A stretch of DNA of 34,932 nucleotides from contig NW_003138109.1 in NCBI RefSeq assembly GCF_000003605.2, forward strand, positions 1 through 34,932. The letters are read 5' to 3'. The notes below the pieces were generated by a model. That model ran no database searches and had not been told where the DNA came from. It was given only the letters and a program-made list of their open reading frames with translations. A program made the translations under genes and the position numbers. Numbering within the stretch: the first letter of the stretch is position 1; each line of letters opens with the position of its first letter. Positions 34,446-34,932 of the stretch are shown here, piece after piece. Origin of the DNA: Saccoglossus kowalevskii. Its lineage: Eukaryota > Hemichordata > Enteropneusta > Harrimaniidae.

Positions 34446-34932
34446 TTGTGCACATGTTTATTCACTGACTGGAAACATTGTGCACATGTTTATTCACTGA
34501 CTGGAACATTGTACACATGTTTATTCACTGACTGGGTACATTGTGTCCATGTTTATTCACTGACTGGAAACATTGAGCACATGTTTATTCACTGACTGGA
34601 AACATTGAGCACATGTTTATTCACTGACTGGGAACATTGTGTTCATGTTTATTCACTGACTGGAAACATTGAGCACATGTTTATTCACTGACTGGGAACA
34701 TTTTGTCCATGTTTATTCACTGACTGGAAACATTGAGCACATGTTTATTCACTGACTGGAAACATTGTGTCCATGTTTATTCACTGACTGAAAACATTGA
34801 GCACATGTTTATTCACTGACTGGGAACATTGTGTCCATGTTTATTCACTGACTGGGAACATTTTGTCCATGTTTATTCACTGACTGGAAACATTGTGCAC
34901 ATGTTTATTCACTGACTGGGTACATTGTGTCC
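34446..34932 (+). repeat. start of another gamma unit, cut by window end
   Basis: Order: C C, then GGAACATTGTACA (one base short, about 34505), K A A H A D A Q O B D C K. It matches 9149 onward apart from the altered V. The array continues past the last base. Confidence 0.88.

Larger units (their letters stand above)
1..34932 (+). repeat. 32-bp satellite/minisatellite array, about 1,091 monomers
   Basis: Every line of the window is the same 32-bp unit in the same orientation: a 20-base core, CATGTTTATTCACTGACTGG, then a 12-base tail that carries most of the variation. Counting CATG to CATG from 67 to 34868 gives 1,088 periods with a net shift of only -15 bases, which is fully explained by the few indels listed separately. 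No unique DNA flanks it, so the true array is longer on both sides. The plus strand has a TGA in every core (CAC TGA CTG). Because 32 is not divisible by 3, each frame is closed every 96 bp. The minus strand has TGA and TAA in two frames per monomer. Coding is therefore excluded. Function is unknown; centromeric, subtelomeric or interstitial location cannot be decided from here. Confidence 0.99.

Noticed and set aside
1-34932. CRISPR-like pattern: a 20-bp constant part and a 12-bp variable part
   Set aside because: The 12-bp tails are a small set of point variants of each other, not unrelated spacers, and 32-bp spacing is too short for repeat plus spacer.
1-34932. Telomeric or known centromeric repeat
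   Set aside because: There is no TTAGGG-like unit, no 171-bp period and no CENP-B box. The 32-bp monomer matches no family I can name with confidence.
1-34932. Short palindromes TGTGCACA and ACATGT as hairpins, terminators or protein sites
   Set aside because: They are 6-8 bp long, occur in every C-type monomer as part of the repeat, and have no loop or U-run context.
1-34932. tRNA, rRNA or transposon remnants between monomers
   Set aside because: No stretch as long as one monomer departs from the repeat. There are no inverted ends, target-site duplications or RNA-gene motifs.
1-34932. CTGAC in each core as a splice branch point
   Set aside because: A five-base match repeated by the array, with no polypyrimidine tract or acceptor site behind it.

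Overview
The whole 34,932-base window is one head-to-tail tandem array of a 32-bp monomer, about 1,091 copies, with no unique sequence at either end. I see no gene, RNA gene, transposon, CRISPR array or origin. The consensus monomer is CATGTTTATTCACTGACTGG (a conserved 20-base core) followed by a variable 12-base tail such as AAACATTGAGCA. It is 37.5% GC. This is eukaryotic satellite or large-minisatellite DNA. The species cannot be told from the sequence. The consensus has no CpG, and nearly all CpGs present differ from it by C-to-T or G-to-A type changes, which fits a CpG-methylating (for example vertebrate) genome but does not prove it.

Monomer code used below, read from the second half of each monomer. 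A = GGAAACATTGAGCA; B = GGGAACATTGTGTC; C = GGAAACATTGTGCA; D = GGGAACATTTTGTC; D' = GGAAACATTTTGTC; E = ACCGGGAACATTGTGTC (E* when the next core begins CGTG); F = GGAAATATTGAGCA; G = CTAGGAACATTGTGTT (G' = CTAGAAAC...); H = GGGAACATTGTGTT; I = ACCGACTTGAAACTTTGAG (I1 core CATGTTTATT, I2 core CATGTTCATT); J = GGAAACATTGTGTA followed by CATGTATATT; K = GGGTACATTGTGTC; L = ATTGACTGG...GAGCA; L' = ATTAACTGG...GAGCA; M = a B tail followed by CATATTTATT; N = GGGAACATAGTGTC; O = CTGAAAACATTGAGCA; P = GGGAACATTGAGCA; Q = GGAAACATTGTGTC; R = GAAAACATTGTGTC; S = GATTAGAAACATTGTGCA; T = GAAAACATTGTGCA; U = CAGACTGG...GTACA; V = GGGAACATTGTGCA.

The array has higher-order structure. Three families recur. 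Alpha is 18 monomers, 576 bp: C C H I2 C D C K L M A D C B A E F G. Beta is 16 monomers, 512 bp: C C H I1 J P E F G' C A N A E* F G. Gamma is K A A H A D A Q O B D C K L' M A D' C B A E F G. They combine into compound units: alpha+beta is 1,088 bp and gamma+alpha is 1,408 bp. Blocks of 0.7-1.5 kb recur up to 23 kb apart at about 99% or higher identity. Length changes are almost always whole monomers, often 64 bp (a dimer) or 192 bp (six monomers). Only about a dozen small out-of-register indels occur, several of them at block joins.

Layout: 1-54 degenerate start; 55-6267 mixed alpha/beta units; 6268-7740 rare variants; 7741-10556 two tandem 1,408-bp units; 10554-13049 beta and compound units; 13050-14489 a partly unique patch; 14874-21209 long compound blocks; 21540-21910 the most disrupted stretch; 22061-31468 alternating alpha and beta units; 32430-34445 a local alpha amplification; 34446-34932 the start of another gamma unit, cut by the window end. 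Unit boundaries are set by convention at the TTG of the first C monomer.
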